Assembly (NCBI RefSeq): GCF_030689025.1
Contig: NZ_JAUYWA010000001.1
Span: 124,001 to 188,000, forward strand
Reading direction: 5' to 3'
Length of the DNA: 64,000 bases
From: Oceanobacter sp. 1_MG-2023
GTDB taxonomy: Bacteria > Pseudomonadota > Gammaproteobacteria > Pseudomonadales > Oceanobacteraceae
In this document: positions 1 through 11,161 of the stretch, piece after piece
Numbering within the stretch: position 1 is the first letter of the stretch
Layout: each line of letters starts with the position of its first letter
Program-made: the position numbers and the translations under genes
The notes under the pieces: generated by a model
Databases searched by the model: none
What the model was told of the DNA's origin: nothing
What the model saw: the letters and a program-made list of their open reading frames with translations, nothing else

Positions 1-163
1 GAATCAGCAGTGCTTCGCGAACCGACCCACGACTGACCTTCAGCTCGGTTACGATACGAGCTTCCTGGATACGCTCGTTATTGACCAGGTCTCCCTGGAT
101 AATGCGATTGGCCAGGTGATTGGCTATTTGTTCTGCAAGACTTTCGGCGACAACAAACGCCAT
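1..163 (-). CDS. GntR-family transcriptional regulator, N-terminal part (cut by window edge)
   Basis: Only the first 54 codons lie in the window; the gene continues off the left edge. The protein begins MAFVVAESLAEQIANHL and continues through a winged helix-turn-helix: a basic strand-turn-helix ending in VSRGSVREALL, the signature recognition helix of GntR/FadR-FCD regulators. These proteins bind operators through the N-terminal wHTH and sense a small metabolite with the C-terminal domain, which is not visible here. The start is the ATG at 161-163, preceded by GAGG nine bases upstream. It is divergent from the S24 repressor gene. The ligand cannot be inferred. Confidence 0.8.
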   Translation of the reverse strand, partial: MAFVVAESLAEQIANHLANRIIQGDLVNNERIQEARIVTELKVSRGSVREALLI

Positions 164-829
164 AAATCAATTCCTCGTAAAGCGATATATATGACTCGAG
201 ACCATCCTCTGGCTCAGGCTATGCAACGTTGACTGTCATCATGCTCGGGTCAACATATTATCGGTAATCATGTTTTTTACGGATACTCCACAGCACGATT
301 GCTGAAAACGGGAGTTTTCTCCGTCATTTGTGCTACAGAACTCCCCCATCCGGGAAATGGTAGCATAGGCATACAGCAAAACGGCTCAGGCTGTCCTGCT
401 TAGCATAACCTGCTCCAACATCTCTGTAATCACGCGACCATCCAATAATCATCGACGCAAGAGGGAAACGACAGGGAATCTACAAAAAGAGCCCACTTGG
501 CCAAAAACAACACTTAGTCTCTTGCCAGGAACAATAACTACCGAAAAAAGCATCTTTCTCAGCCAAAAGTACCAATTTCTACGAATGATCAATCAACTTT
601 GTGCTTTTATACTGCCTGCTGAAAAGACCCGGACAGTATAAAACGCCCATGTTGTCTATGGAGCCGTCACTGTTTGCCCGCAATAGACAGCAGCCTCTCG
701 TCGGTCTGGCCGGAGCATATTGACACATATGCGACCAAGTCAACAGAAGCATGCATATATGTGTGTGACAACGATATTCCGGATGAGACACAACCAGTGG
801 TTTTTGCATACTCAACCAACAGTGACAAC
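164..829. other. long divergent intergenic region
   Basis: About 665 bases without a convincing gene lie between the divergent GntR and S24-repressor genes. The right part (about 720-770) is AT-rich and holds TTGACA at 720-725 and the palindrome CATATATG at 754-761, which could be an autoregulatory operator or promoter element for the repressor. A TTG start at 674 would extend the repressor through this stretch, but that extension is low-complexity and does not resemble the family. Confidence 0.4.
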
Positions 830-1510
830 ATGAATAGCGCATCAGCGGATAACGACAACAAAAAATCGATGGAATTCCTGACCCAGCTGGGACAACGAAT
901 TTCTACCATGGCCGATCTGGTCGGTGGCAAAAAGAAACTCGCCGATGCCGCTGGTATTTCAGAGTCACAGCTTTACCGTTGCATCAAAGGTGCCAGTGCC
1001 ACCACGGTCGAACCACTGGTCGCCATGGCAAAAGCCGCCAACGTTTCCATTGAATGGGCAATATCCGGCGAAGGCCTGATGCAAGCCTGTCCTGATCAAA
1101 AAACAGCGCGCATCGACACCCCCACTCCGTGCCATACCGGCTCACTCCCCTTGTGCGACAAGCACACGACCTGCGCAGAATTTGCCCCTCCCAACCACTG
1201 GGCCAAACAACGGGGCTTGAACGACCAGAGCCTGAGATTAATAACGGCCCGGGGCGACAGTATGGAACCTACCATTACCAACGGTAGCCTGGTGCTGATC
1301 GACACCGGAAATACCTCACTGGAAGATGGTTATCTGTACGCGTTGCGAGAAGATACTTTCGAAGTCATACGGCGCATTCAGCGCAAACCGGGTCAGGGCA
1401 TCTGGCTGCTGACCGATAATACCCACTATACCGATATCCTGTTGGCAGCAGACGATATCAACCCATTGGGAATCATTGGCCGAGTCGTCTGGATTGGCAG
1501 AGATGTATAA
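830..1510 (+). CDS. XRE-like HTH regulator with LexA/CI-type S24 peptidase domain, catalytic Lys replaced
   Basis: 226-residue two-domain repressor. Residues about 36-56 form an HTH (LADAAGISESQLYRCIKG). Residues about 130-226 form a LexA/signal-peptidase-like S24 domain with the serine motif GDSMEPTI (Ser144). In LexA the general-base Lys lies 37 residues after the Ser; here the residue 37 later is Arg181 (EVIRRIQ). There is also no Ala-Gly or Cys-Gly dipeptide in the linker that could serve as cleavage site. By family knowledge the protein should dimerise through the S24 fold and repress DNA, but I infer it is not inactivated by RecA-stimulated self-cleavage. An in-frame TTG at 674 gives 52 extra residues of non-family sequence, so I chose the ATG at 830; the ATG at 869 is also possible. 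It stands alone, with no phage genes nearby. Confidence 0.85.
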   Translation: MNSASADNDNKKSMEFLTQLGQRISTMADLVGGKKKLADAAGISESQLYRCIKGASATTVEPLVAMAKAANVSIEWAISGEGLMQACPDQKTARIDTPTPCHTGSLPLCDKHTTCAEFAPPNHWAKQRGLNDQSLRLITARGDSMEPTITNGSLVLIDTGNTSLEDGYLYALREDTFEVIRRIQRKPGQGIWLLTDNTHYTDILLAADDINPLGIIGRVVWIGRDV

Positions 1511-1528
1511 GCCCTGATACAGGGCTTA
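1508..1528. terminator. short hairpin at the repressor stop codon
   Basis: A perfect 9-bp inverted repeat (TAAGCCCTG / CAGGGCTTA) with a 3-base loop begins at the stop codon of the repressor gene and lies between it and the convergent transporter gene. No T-tract follows, so termination is only a guess. Confidence 0.35.
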
Positions 1529-1544
1529 TACACAACCAACGGAT

Positions 1545-2402
1545 TCAGGCAGTGGCTTGCCGAGCCCGAATGGCAATCAGAACACCCGCCACAATCATCG
1601 CCATTGCCAGCAACATCAGCAGGGTCAGATGCTCAGACAAGACCAGCGCCCCCATTAATACTGCCAGCCCTGGCACCAACAGCTGCACCTGTGCTGCCCG
1701 ATGAATCCCCAACCAGGGCAACACCTGATACCAGCCAAAATAGCCGACTCCGGACGCCACAGCCCCTGACAGAATCGCCAGTAATAACGGCCGCCAGTCC
1801 AACAGTTCTGCGACAGCAGCAAAAGGCAATAACAGCATCGACAGAATACTCGCCGCGACAAACGCTGCCTGCACATCCGCCAGCGGTGTCGATGAACCTT
1901 GTCCCAACACCACAAAGCTGGTCCAGCCCACGGCAGAAACCACCATCAGTAATACCGCCCACCAGGAATATACGGCACTCCCGGGCAGTAACAGCAGTGC
2001 CAGTCCGCTGATGGAAACCAGCATGCCTGCCACTTGCCAGCGTCCCGGGTGTTCACCGCGCCAGATATTGACCAGTTGCAGGCCGATTTGTACCGTGGCG
2101 AACAGCACAAAAGCGCCAACACCGGTATCCAGACTGACATAGGCCATGGAAAACGCCGCAGCATAAACAAATAGTCCCAACCCCAGAAACCAGAAACGGG
2201 GAGCCTTGATGCTTACTCGGTTATGAGTTGCTGCCCGCGCATTTTGAAACCACAATAACAGGCTCAACACCACGGCACCGGATACCAGCCGAATCATGGT
2301 GAAATTTTCAGGGTCAAAATTATATTCCCGCAGCGCCCAGCGGCAGAGCAGAGAATTGGCGGCAAAAGCCAGTAAAACGAACGCAGTCTGAATCACCATC
2401 AT
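1545..2402 (-). CDS. EamA/DMT-superfamily inner-membrane transporter
   Basis: 285-residue polytopic protein with about ten hydrophobic segments arranged as two repeated five-helix EamA halves, typical of drug/metabolite transporters such as RhaT- or YdcZ-like permeases. The first half begins MMVIQTAFVLLAFAANSLL and carries the usual RW following helix 1; the second half begins near the VYSWWAVLLMVVSAVGW stretch. Members export amino acids, nucleosides or toxic metabolites, and the substrate here cannot be named. A TTG at 2462 would add 20 residues, but the tandem ATG pair at 2402/2399 preceded by AAGTGAG is the better start. It converges with the S24 repressor gene. Confidence 0.85.
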   Translation of the reverse strand: MMVIQTAFVLLAFAANSLLCRWALREYNFDPENFTMIRLVSGAVVLSLLLWFQNARAATHNRVSIKAPRFWFLGLGLFVYAAAFSMAYVSLDTGVGAFVLFATVQIGLQLVNIWRGEHPGRWQVAGMLVSISGLALLLLPGSAVYSWWAVLLMVVSAVGWTSFVVLGQGSSTPLADVQAAFVAASILSMLLLPFAAVAELLDWRPLLLAILSGAVASGVGYFGWYQVLPWLGIHRAAQVQLLVPGLAVLMGALVLSEHLTLLMLLAMAMIVAGVLIAIRARQATA

Positions 2403-3067
2403 ATGCTCACTTGTTGTTAATATTATTCGGGCAATTTGCTGCCGTTTTTCTTTATCGATCAATTGATAAAAATACCCGGCAGCGACTTATCATCGCTACG
2501 TGCCTCTTTCTCCACACTTATCATTGAGTCGTAGTGGAGCATAACACTAAAGTATGACACCTGAGGCTGCCGTCATAATTGACTATTCCATCGATTAAGA
2601 AAAAGTATTATCTATTCCACCAGCGCAGCGTCTGCCTGCGCCAAACCCGATGCTGACAGGCCAGGGCAAGAGTCCGTTATCCATCCGCGGCATGCGTTGA
2701 TACAGCAAGCAACACGACCAGGGTTTTCCTGACAAAGAGTTACCCACGAAGGGTTTGCCTGCCAAGGAATGCATCTGCTAATCTGCCCCGTCAACGTTTG
2801 ACCCCGACACCTGCTTGCTGCGCATCAGCGATCGCTCCGGCATAACGTTTCATGCCGTCACACGCCGGATGCTCGAGGTACTGGTGCACAGTAATGATCC
2901 TGCCTTGGCTGGCATACTGACCGGGTCGGCGTTAGCAATTTTGTTGCCTCTTTGCTTTGCCATGATCAATACGCCATGACACATTCACAACGCTGCAGCC
3001 GGGCGTTTTTCGCCGGATCGAGCGGTTCCGCCCGAATCTGATTCCTCAGCCAGTTCAGAGATATTTC
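2403..3067. other. intergenic region upstream of carbonic anhydrase
   Basis: About 665 bases between divergent genes. A 60-codon minus-strand reading frame at 2612-2794 has no family-like features and no ribosome binding site. I see no tRNA, repeat or clear promoter. Confidence 0.4.
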
Positions 3068-3805
3068 ATGATTAAACAGTCTGCCCTGATTCTGATCGGA
3101 GCACTTACCCTAAACAGCCTGATAGCCAGTGCCGACCCGTCACACAGCTGGAGTTACGAAGGTGCCAACGGCCCGGAACACTGGTCCAGTCTTTCAGACA
3201 ACAACACCGCCTGTAACCATGGCTGGAATCAGTCACCGCTCAATCTGACCGCCATGATTGATGCCGATCAGTTACCGCTGGTCTTGAATTACCACCCGGG
3301 CGGCAAGGAAATCCTTAACAACGGCCACACCGTACAAGTCAATTACGCTACGGGAAATACCTTGAATGTGGGTTACCACCGTTTCAACCTGATGCAATTA
3401 CATTTTCATACGCCGTCAGAAAACCGTATTGAAAGCCGCTCCTACCCGATGGAAATGCATATGGTTCATGCCACACCGGAAGGGCGGCTGGCCGTGTTGG
3501 CTATCATGTTCAAGACCGGCAAGAAAAACGCCGAACTGGCCAGAATCTGGGATGACCTGCCGCAGCCTGGCCAGCGCAGGGCATTGAAGGGCTCGCTGGA
3601 TATCACCCAATTACTGCCCTCTTCACTGGATTACATTCGCTACAACGGCTCCTTAACCACGCCGCCCTGTACAGAAGGAGTCAGCTGGTTTGTACTGAAA
3701 ACACCGATCGAAGCCTCCGCTGACCAGATGACAAGATTTACCCGCCTGATTGGCGAGAACAACCGCCCGCTACAGCATCTGAATGCCCGCATGATTATCA
3801 AATAG
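3068..3805 (+). CDS. periplasmic alpha-class carbonic anhydrase
   Basis: 245-residue secreted enzyme that interconverts CO2 and bicarbonate. An N-terminal signal peptide (about residues 1-22, ending LIASA) is followed by the alpha-CA fold. The three zinc ligands are visible as His112 and His114 in LHFHTPSEN and His131 in EMHMVH; the gatekeeping Glu118 is in the same HTPSEN block. Cys49 (TAC) and Cys201 (TPPC) match the conserved disulfide of bacterial alpha-CAs, and SLTTPPCTEG carries the substrate-pocket threonine. The length is normal for the family. It is monocistronic, followed by a strong bidirectional terminator. A role in CO2/bicarbonate supply or pH control in the periplasm follows from the family. 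Confidence 0.95.
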   Translation: MIKQSALILIGALTLNSLIASADPSHSWSYEGANGPEHWSSLSDNNTACNHGWNQSPLNLTAMIDADQLPLVLNYHPGGKEILNNGHTVQVNYATGNTLNVGYHRFNLMQLHFHTPSENRIESRSYPMEMHMVHATPEGRLAVLAIMFKTGKKNAELARIWDDLPQPGQRRALKGSLDITQLLPSSLDYIRYNGSLTTPPCTEGVSWFVLKTPIEASADQMTRFTRLIGENNRPLQHLNARMIIK

Positions 3806-3890
3806 AACAACGGCCAGTGCAGGCGCCTGCTTGCCTTGCTCCCGAGCCGAACCACAAGACAGGCCAGAACAAGCAAGCAAAAACGAGCCA

Positions 3891-3930
3891 AAAAAAGCCC
3901 GCAGCGATCACCATCGCTGCGGGCTTTTTC
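3891..3930. terminator. bidirectional Rho-independent terminator between carbonic anhydrase and fadA
   Basis: A perfect 12-bp stem (GCCCGCAGCGAT at 3897-3908 with ATCGCTGCGGGC at 3913-3924) and CACC loop is flanked by A6 on the left and T5 on the right. It can therefore terminate both the rightward carbonic anhydrase transcript and the leftward fadBA transcript. Confidence 0.92.
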
Positions 3931-3997
3931 ATTCCATGCAACAGCAAACCGACGAGCCCTGACGGTCTGCTATGGCATTGAATGACTGTCGGTCAAA

Positions 3998-7377
<3,380 letters not shown>

Positions 7378-7967
7378 CAACTGATCTCCAAGTGGTGGTT
7401 AGCGTAAGGACTGTTGGTTGACAGCCCGATCCATGGTTTGTGCCTTCGCATCATATGGTTATCTATTATGGACACGAAGCTATTTTCAAACACTCGATTA
7501 ATACGACCGTTTGAATAATGAAACAACCTTCGTTGAATCTCACAGCAAAGTCAACAGCCAGATTGGACCACTCCTGGTCGCATCATCAAAAAACCACTCT
7601 GGAAAACGCTGGCCACCGGCACAAAACAGGCTGTCACCTGCTTCAGCAAACATCGGTTTATGCCATCAATACAAGGATAAACAGGCCGTCAGCAAGCATT
7701 GGGCAAAGAGCAGACATGGCCGCCTCCGGGCATGCCGCCAATCGCGCCAAGTTCGCTCGTCACCACGATAAAGTGTCTTTTCGTATCAAAACAACCTACT
7801 ACTAATGTATGACGCCGCGACATTCGCGAGCAAATATCGTAGTATTGCTTGACCGGCTTTTATTGCGTTCACCCGCGGCCTGTTCGTGTGGTTGAATAAA
7901 AGCGAGGGTGTTCAGCAAGCAGACAGATGAAGACCCTAACAATAATCATAAAAAGACTGAGGTCATG
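7378..7967. other. divergent intergenic region upstream of fadBA
   Basis: About 590 bases between fadB and a divergent periplasmic-protein gene. Plus-strand reading frames at about 7511-7805 lack family features, and I do not call them. The region contains the inverted repeat listed at 7485-7515 and presumably the promoters of both flanking genes. Confidence 0.4.
7485..7515. promoter_or_regulatory. inverted repeat TTCAAAC-N17-GTTTGAA upstream of fadBA, candidate operator
   Basis: A perfect 7-bp inverted repeat with 17-base spacing sits about 110 bases upstream of the fadB start. The CAAAC/GTTTG half-sites resemble those reported for PsrA-type TetR repressors of fatty-acid genes in Pseudomonas, but those sites have a much shorter spacer. 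I therefore infer only that this may be a fatty-acid-responsive operator. Confidence 0.35.
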
Positions 7968-8759
7968 ATGACTAGATTCTTCCAATCGCTGGGATTCGCC
8001 CTGGCACTCACTTTGACATCCATTTCCTCCCACGCAGATGACAATGCGCTGATGGTCCAGCTTCAGCACATGCGGCTTGCTTCTATCGGAGTGATGACAG
8101 ACTTTTTTATGTATACCGGTCTTGATGGCGACAGCAAATACAGCCGTCGAATGAATACCGATATGGATTCATTTAATACTTCTCTGGCCCAGGCCCGGGA
8201 AGGGGCTGATGGCCAGCAAGAGCTGATCCGTCATTTGAACGATATTGAAGACAAATGGCATCACTTCACCCGCTCGCTGAACAGCAACCGCAACCTGGTT
8301 GAGAATCAAGGTTTTCCCAGTGTGCAGATGGTTGATGAACTGGGTCGTCTCAACAACACCCTGGTGACACGTATTTCAACGGCCTATCAGCAATTGGCTG
8401 GCGAAAGTGACACCAATCCTGCCATTGAGAAAGTACGTGACATGGCCATGCTGCTGCAGGAAATGACAACTCAATATGCCGCCTCCGCAGCTATGGAGAA
8501 CTCTGAGGTGTATCTCAGTGAGTACAAGAACACCATGCAAAAAATGACCTCGGATTTTGAATTCCGTCTTGCTGATCTCAAGGTCATGACGTCGCAGCGA
8601 TCTACCGATATCCTGATGGATAACATCAATAGCAAGTGGCGCTTTCTGCGTAATTCCATTACCCGTCAACACGAGATGGACGTGCCTTTTCTGGTCATCA
8701 GCTATAACGACCGTATCATTCGCCACCTGGAAGAGCTGGAAGGCAAAATAGGGAGTTGA
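7968..8759 (+). CDS. predicted periplasmic alpha-helical protein of unknown function
   Basis: 263 residues with a clear Sec signal peptide (MTRFFQSLGFALALTLTSIS, cleavage after SHA). The mature part is almost entirely amphipathic helix with few prolines and no catalytic motif, reminiscent of four-helix-bundle sensing domains such as the PilJ N-terminal type; that resemblance is a guess. There is no transmembrane anchor after the signal, so it is probably soluble periplasmic. The second of two adjacent ATGs (7968) has GAGG at five bases and is preferred; a GTG at 7908 would add a polar extension in front of the signal peptide. It is monocistronic and divergent from fadBA. I do not recognise the family. 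Confidence 0.75.
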   Translation: MTRFFQSLGFALALTLTSISSHADDNALMVQLQHMRLASIGVMTDFFMYTGLDGDSKYSRRMNTDMDSFNTSLAQAREGADGQQELIRHLNDIEDKWHHFTRSLNSNRNLVENQGFPSVQMVDELGRLNNTLVTRISTAYQQLAGESDTNPAIEKVRDMAMLLQEMTTQYAASAAMENSEVYLSEYKNTMQKMTSDFEFRLADLKVMTSQRSTDILMDNINSKWRFLRNSITRQHEMDVPFLVISYNDRIIRHLEELEGKIGS

Positions 8760-9161
8760 TCCGACCCGCACGCATCCTGCTTACCCGGTAGAATAGACAG
8801 GCCTCGCCTCCGGGCGTGGTCCTGGCATCCGGAACAAGAGCAGAGCTCGCCCGATACCAGTGGCCGGGTTACTTACCTTCCCCCCTGATTAATTGCCTGA
8901 CCTCGTGCTTGCTCTCGTCCGCACGAAACAGATGCTTTCTGCCTGCCCTGCTCCCTTCTTCCCACAAAACGCAAACGCCGGAATCCAGGTCATTGCACCG
9001 CGTGAAACCGGAGATCAATACCGATATCGGGTATATTATCTGGCTATACTGCTTGGCTGGCGATACCGCTGCATTGGGGTTCTGTTGTTTTGCCATGGCC
9101 CCTCGATCAATGATCAGACCAGTACCAGCCATTTCATCCAGTGTCATTCACAGGAAATACC
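8760..9161. other. intergenic region before the NlpC/P60 gene
   Basis: About 400 bases without a convincing gene. Open frames on both strands (a 92-codon minus frame at 8869-9147 and plus frames at about 8816-9256) overlap each other and have no good ribosome binding site. An AT-rich TATACT-like block near 9050 may belong to the promoter of the downstream lipoprotein gene. Confidence 0.35.
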
Positions 9162-9668
9162 ATGTCGCATGCTATATATCTCGCTATTGTCATGATGTCT
9201 TTGATTGCCAGCGGTTGCAGTCAGATGAGCGCCTTACCGTCCCCTGGCGACAGTAACAGTTCCTACAGCGCTTCAGGGGCACAGCTAAACGATGACGAGG
9301 CCACCCGCGCGCGGCTGTATCAGCAATATCAACAATGGCGCGGTACGCCTTATGCCTGGGGAGGTTTAAGTCGCCAGGGCATTGATTGCTCCGGGCTCGT
9401 TTATCTTACTTATCGTGATGAATTTGGCCTGCCGGTCCCTCGCACAACGTTGCAACAGTCGCAGATTGGCTCAGCAGTCAGCCGCAACGAATTACGCCCC
9501 GGTGATCTGGTGTTTTTCAAAACCGAGAACAAGAACCGCCACGTCGGCATGTATCTGGACAACGACCAGTTTCTCCATGTTTCTACCAAGAGTGGCGTGA
9601 TTATTTCCAGTTTTGAAAACAGCTACTGGGAAAATCATTACTGGCAGTCACGTCGGCTGGCGGATTAA
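9162..9668 (+). CDS. NlpC/P60-family lipoprotein, probable peptidoglycan DL-endopeptidase
   Basis: 168-residue precursor. The N-terminus is a lipoprotein signal ending SLIASGC (lipidated Cys19) with Ser at +2, which favours outer-membrane sorting. Residues about 50-168 are the NlpC/P60 papain-like fold with catalytic Cys76 in GIDCSGLVY, His127 in NRHVGMY and polar His139 in FLHVS. Proteins of this type (Spr/MepS, NlpC) cleave the D-Glu/meso-Dap peptide link and help wall expansion. The ATG at 9162 is preceded by AGGAA at six bases and gives a proper signal peptide; the GTG at 9141 would place residues in front of it. It is monocistronic. Confidence 0.92.
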   Translation: MSHAIYLAIVMMSLIASGCSQMSALPSPGDSNSSYSASGAQLNDDEATRARLYQQYQQWRGTPYAWGGLSRQGIDCSGLVYLTYRDEFGLPVPRTTLQQSQIGSAVSRNELRPGDLVFFKTENKNRHVGMYLDNDQFLHVSTKSGVIISSFENSYWENHYWQSRRLAD

Positions 9669-9727
9669 CACACACTGATTTTGTTGCCTCCCGGATCAGG
9701 TTCAGGCTTGCTTGTGGTCGCCGGGCA

Positions 9728-9874
9728 TCAGCGCCGCAGCAGCCAAATCACTAACCCGATTACCAGCAAAAAAGGTATCGCCACAATCAAGAACCTGAAT
9801 GCCACAAGCAACAGCAGCAAGCCCAGAATCAAATACACCGGCCCGACAACAACACACTTGATCAAAGTCCACAC
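9728..9874 (-). CDS. 48-residue two-helix membrane protein (GTG start)
   Basis: A short reading frame with an almost ideal Shine-Dalgarno (AAGGAGGAG) three bases before a GTG at 9874. The peptide starts VWTLIKCVVVGPVYLILG and is nearly all hydrophobic. Two membrane-length segments (about residues 5-25 and 27-45) are separated by an Arg, and the peptide ends in two arginines after WLL. It converges on the NlpC lipoprotein gene and sits 48 bases downstream of the zinc-ribbon-like gene on the same strand, so they may be cotranscribed. Function unknown; small two-helix proteins of this kind often modulate larger membrane complexes. The strong start site and uniform hydrophobicity make chance unlikely. 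Confidence 0.7.
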   Translation of the reverse strand: MWTLIKCVVVGPVYLILGLLLLLVAFRFLIVAIPFLLVIGLVIWLLRR

Positions 9875-9922
9875 GGTCTCCTCCTTCTGACAGATATAGC
9901 CATTATTCTCCCCACCAACGAA

Positions 9923-10129
9923 TCACCAACGAACTGTTCGGCCCTGTAAAGTGGCTATCAACTTGCCAAGAGTCGATTCAGGCTGCGACTCTATGATGAT
10001 ATCCAGATCAGTCGATCGACATTGATTACAGGGAAGTCCGGTAGCAATACAATCCGATGCGCCGTACTCCCGACTTTCATGGCCACATTGCTGACAGCGG
10101 CGAATAACGCAATAAATTGGCCATGGCAT
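9923..10129 (-). CDS. small zinc-ribbon-like protein of unknown function
   Basis: 68 residues beginning MPWPIYCVIRRCQQCGHES. Two CxxC pairs (CQQC and CNQC) about 21 residues apart are the classic layout of a structural zinc ribbon. The C-terminal half is polar and ends QGRTVRW. The ATG at 10129 has GGGAG at eight bases; an upstream in-frame ATG at 10171 lacks a site. No enzyme motif is visible, so a role in protein or nucleic-acid contacts is a family-level guess. It may be cotranscribed with the small membrane protein downstream. Confidence 0.65.
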   Translation of the reverse strand: MPWPIYCVIRRCQQCGHESREYGASDCIATGLPCNQCRSTDLDIIIESQPESTLGKLIATLQGRTVRW

Positions 10130-10229
10130 TGTATAATCTCCCGTATATATCCATGCACAACACACATACAAACCATATTATTTTTATATTATTCCTTAGC
10201 CATTAAATAATTTTGACCATATAAAAACA

Positions 10230-10592
10230 TCAACCAAACCATTCCTTGATTTTTTCTTTTGCAGCATCAATATGATCCTGTTCAGTATAATCAACCATAG
10301 CTTTAACAGCAGCAGCCAGCGCCACCGTATCGTCCGTGTACCCTACAACCGGGATAAAATCCGAGATAATATCAACAGGAAAAATAAAGTAACCCAACGC
10401 TCCATAAATAATGGCTTTGGCACTGGCTGGTGTATTGCTATCTGCCGCAACGTAGTACAACGTCAAGGCTTTTTCTACCACCTCACTTCCAGCTGATTTG
10501 GCATACTTTGTTAGTTTTTCCCAAAAACCGCTATCGCTATAGCTTTCTGGGCGATGATTATCAGGCATGGCCATACTCCGTGATTTAGTCAT
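10230..10592 (-). CDS. DUF1232 (YkvA-like) small membrane-associated protein
   Basis: About 120 residues. The C-terminal 70 residues contain the DUF1232 core: a hydrophobic helix with YGALGYFIFPVDIISDFIP, followed by VVGYTDDTVALAAAV and a charged amphipathic tail ending KEKIKEWFG. The invariant P-x-D-x-I-x-D-x-x-P-x-x-G-x-x-D signature is present. The family is widespread and its role is unknown. I place the start at the ATG at 10592 with AGGAAG upstream; ATGs at 10574 or 10568, with GGAG close by, are equally possible. Starts further up add a non-family extension. The gene and its surroundings are AT-richer than their neighbours. Confidence 0.85.
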   Translation of the reverse strand: MTKSRSMAMPDNHRPESYSDSGFWEKLTKYAKSAGSEVVEKALTLYYVAADSNTPASAKAIIYGALGYFIFPVDIISDFIPVVGYTDDTVALAAAVKAMVDYTEQDHIDAAKEKIKEWFG

Positions 10593-11161
10593 TGATATAT
10601 TCTTCCTGAAAAACAATAAAAACAAACCCACGCGACAAAAGCCGTCGCTTATATTTTTAAAAAGCATTTTTTTGAAATGTCCTGTTCCCTGCTCTACCAT
10701 GCGTCACTGAGCCATCAGACAGGAAAGTCCTGTGATACCAGTGCACAGCAGCCGTAGCCGTATACTGCGACTCAGCCGCTTGTCAGAAGCCGGCCTTGAT
10801 ACCAGCAATCATTATTACCATGATTATCAATAGTTTCAGCAGGCTGATACGTACGGATATACGGACTTATATATACACCAATAAACACACTGATATACAC
10901 ACCAGCGACCAGTGCAGCATGCACCAATACATATTTGAATCAAATGGTATATATATTGAAAATAAAATATAAACCGACAGCGATTATGTCACCACAAAAA
11001 TCCTGTCTGCTATTGTTTTTTTAACGTGCGATTGATCGGGTAATCAGCCCAGTATCACTATGACAGACAGATATTGTCCAGAGTCCAGATGGCATCTTTT
11101 ACTCACAGCCACGACTGGCTGCCATTCATTCATTATAAATCAGGCTCCGTCGAGGTGTGCT
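10593..11161. other. intergenic region, AT-rich, no gene seen
   Basis: About 570 bases between two minus-strand genes. The stretch 10850-11020 is rich in TATATAC-type alternating AT sequence. I see no tRNA, strong hairpin or reading frame with a ribosome binding site. Confidence 0.35.

Noticed and set aside
7511..7805. 86- and 95-codon plus-strand ORFs in the fadBA upstream region
   Set aside because: Two overlapping frames in different registers, His/Thr/Ser-rich and without family features; one starts inside the inverted repeat.
8869..9147. 92-codon minus-strand ORF upstream of the NlpC/P60 gene
   Set aside because: It starts with ATG but has no ribosome binding site, overlaps plus-strand frames, and its residues show no domain pattern.
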